From Amorphochlora amoebiformis (taxonomy: Eukaryota; Cercozoa; Chlorarachniophyceae), in the NCBI GenBank assembly GCA_054601695.1, contig BAAHQB010000019.1:744001-808000 (forward strand): a stretch of DNA of 64,000 nt, written 5' to 3'. The stretch's first letter is position 1. Each line of letters opens with the position of its first letter. Position numbers and translations under genes: made by a program. Below the pieces are notes generated by a model. The model ran no database searches. It was not told where the DNA came from and saw only the letters and a program-made list of their open reading frames with translations. This document shows positions 62,325 through 64,000 of this stretch, piece by piece.

Positions 62325-62613
62325 CATGATGTATTATATATACAGTAGCAGCGGCATGGCTAGTACCAGCTAGTGATCATGACCTCTGTGCATGCAGGCG
62401 TACGTCGTGCTCATGAGAAGAGTCAATCAGTGATATCGATTGGTTGAGATCTATACTTTAGATATTGCAGTGATGCACTAAATATTTCATTTCGTTATCA
62501 TGTGATGTATCATATGCTTGCGCACGTGATCATGTGATGTATCATATGCTTGCGCATGTGATCATTGGCATGGTCAATCGGCAATAAATTAAGTTTTGTC
62601 GGTTTATCCTCCC
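61316..62613. other. Intergenic region downstream of NOP14
   Basis: Palindrome-rich mixed DNA: CTAG/GATC/GATATC at 61381-61500 and a dense run of ACGTACG/CATGTACG words at 61735-61945. One 62-codon open frame begins at 62011 (MTTVTCTLGAGILDPESRSY..), is not recognised and has no visible partner exons. A 32-bp tandem duplication lies at 62498-62561 (atcatgtgatgtatcatatg..). Confidence 0.5.
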
Positions 62614-62685
62614 ATGTCCGATTTCCAGCCCGTTTCGGTTGATAAATTTAAGGCTAATTACTTGAAACTGCACCCTAATAATTAT
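62614..62685 (+). CDS. Candidate first exon of an unknown gene
   Basis: ATG followed by 24 open codons ([20 protein letters not shown]..) ends at TAT|gtatgg, with (AT)n beginning soon after, as at real exons in this window. No second exon in matching phase was found before 64000, and the gene would overlap the minus-strand candidate at 62992-63138. It is a candidate only. Confidence 0.3.
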
Positions 62686-62889
62686 GTATGGTATACATAC
62701 ATGCACTGTTGCTAATTATAATTTATTACTCACACAAACACATCATGGCATATATATATATATATATATATATGTATATGTACATATACATATATATGTA
62801 TATGTATATACATATATATGTGTATATACACATATATATGTATATGTATGTATATATGTGTGTATATATTATATATGTATATGTATGTG

Positions 62890-62944
<55 letters not shown>

Positions 62945-62991
62945 TATAACTATATACCTATATACATATAGATGCATACATATATATAGCG

Positions 62992-63138
62992 CTAGTTAGT
63001 TGATGTACCAGGTGTGGTCTCGGTTTGTAGATTTATGAGATCGAACAACCGCTGTTGCAGCTCTCGCGCTTGGTCTCCCGTGCAAATTTCTCCCTCTAAG
63101 AGTTGAAGTAGGCTTGTGTTGTTACTATGCGAGGACAT
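62992..63138 (-). CDS. Small hypothetical protein or terminal exon
   Basis: A 48-codon open frame from ATG to TAG. The product begins [17 protein letters not shown] and continues [20 protein letters not shown], then a polar [10 protein letters not shown] end. The middle is a plausible amphipathic helix and codon use resembles the real exons. I do not recognise it. An in-frame TAA lies just upstream of the ATG, so it is either a single-exon gene or the 3' exon of a gene spliced through an acceptor I could not identify. Confidence 0.4.
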   Translation of the reverse strand: MSSHSNNTSLLQLLEGEICTGDQARELQQRLFDLINLQTETTPGTSTN

Positions 63139-63384
63139 TGATTTGAGGTTATGACATTACTGTTGAATTCTGGGGCAGGCAGTCGTGAACCTCCCGTCGA
63201 CTGTTCAAGGTCTGGTACCCAGTATATAAGTATGTGTGTGCATTTTACATAAATATGTGCATACATGCATATAGATATATATGTATTTTGTGTTAGCCGT
63301 GTAACATGTTGCAGCATGTGTAAATGTGTACAAATATGCAATTAAAACTTTTGTTAGATATTACAGTGGTAAGATATTGCAGTG

Positions 63385-63428
<44 letters not shown>

Positions 63429-63452
63429 CATACACACAAACACACACACACA

Positions 63453-63500
<48 letters not shown>

Positions 63501-63529
63501 CGCATACACATATATATATATATACATAT

Positions 63530-63560
<31 letters not shown>

Positions 63561-63632
63561 ATATTATATATTATATATGTGTGTATATATGTGTATATGT
63601 ATAAGGTCAAGACCAGAGTGTGTATATATTGG

Positions 63633-63682
<50 letters not shown>

Positions 63683-63755
63683 TATATCTGCCATTCATAA
63701 TTGTGACAACAAAGTAATCCTCTATATGATATTCCAAACACACACACACACATAT

Positions 63756-63818
<63 letters not shown>

Positions 63819-63873
63819 TATGTACATATATAAATTCTACATACCTATATAATATCCAGTGTAACGTATTTAC

Positions 63874-63958
63874 ATCTCGTGAGAGCATGTATACTGGCGG
63901 GCATAATGTATATCATATATTCTTCCCGTGTCACATGCGAAAAAGTCATAAGAGTACG
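63874..63958 (-). CDS. Possible exon at the right edge
   Basis: On the minus strand, acceptor attgcaag, 28 open codons ([20 protein letters not shown]..) and donor AGAT|gtaaat. No homology is recognised and it cannot be joined to another exon within the window. Confidence 0.22.
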
Positions 63959-64000
63959 CTTGCAATTAAGAGTGCTAAGGTTTACGACTCACTAGAGCAT

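Overview
This window is nuclear DNA of an intron-rich eukaryote. The lineage cannot be fixed from the sequence, but a protist or alga is likely. The evidence is spliceosomal GT-AG introns (two look GC-AG), genes for eukaryote-specific machinery (prefoldin subunit 6, NOP14), long telomere-type TTAGGG/CCCTAA arrays, and a probable solo LTR. Most of the window is (AT)n microsatellite lying inside introns. The coding information sits in about 80 small islands, mostly 30-180 bp, that are easy to mistake for gaps between repeats. I rebuilt the genes by hand. For each island I found an acceptor AG and a donor GT, then required the reading phase to run through every junction. In the complete genes the exon lengths sum to whole codons: 2499 nt for NOP14, 1479 nt for the unknown coiled-coil gene, 393 nt for prefoldin 6.

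Layout. (1) 441-13085, minus: a TPR-repeat protein, 19 exons, 388 residues, C-terminal end beyond the left edge. (2) 13086-14336: intergenic, with a cluster of GTCTTGAC/GTCAAGAC palindromes. (3) 14337-16815, minus: complete prefoldin subunit 6, 4 exons, 130 aa. (4) 16816-17337: short divergent promoter. (5) 17338-29866, plus: an unrecognised 492-aa protein in 18 exons, with an acidic N-terminus, a coiled-coil middle and two hydrophobic segments before a Cys-rich tail. (6) 29867-34527: intergenic, dominated by an interstitial telomere-like array that inverts at about 31996 and 32222. (7) 34528 to about 39196, plus: an unrecognised helical protein, with a solo-LTR-like insertion in an intron and an ambiguous 3' end. 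(8) 40846-61315, plus: complete NOP14 (SSU processome), 32 exons, 832 aa. (9) 61316-64000: intergenic DNA and weak candidate exons.

The most unusual signal is that fragments of exon borders are copied into the neighbouring AT-rich introns (called 'exon echoes' here). At least six are visible in two genes. Some keep both splice sites and an open phase. The extreme case is at 26034-26854, where the 3' splice site of one exon is repeated ten times with a four-unit higher-order pattern, A-B-A-C. Intergenic DNA has a different texture from introns: little AT repeat, many CTAG/GATC/ACGT palindromes. No operon-like organisation is visible. The two recognised housekeeping genes act in cytosolic chaperoning (prefoldin) and nucleolar 40S assembly (NOP14) and share no obvious pathway.
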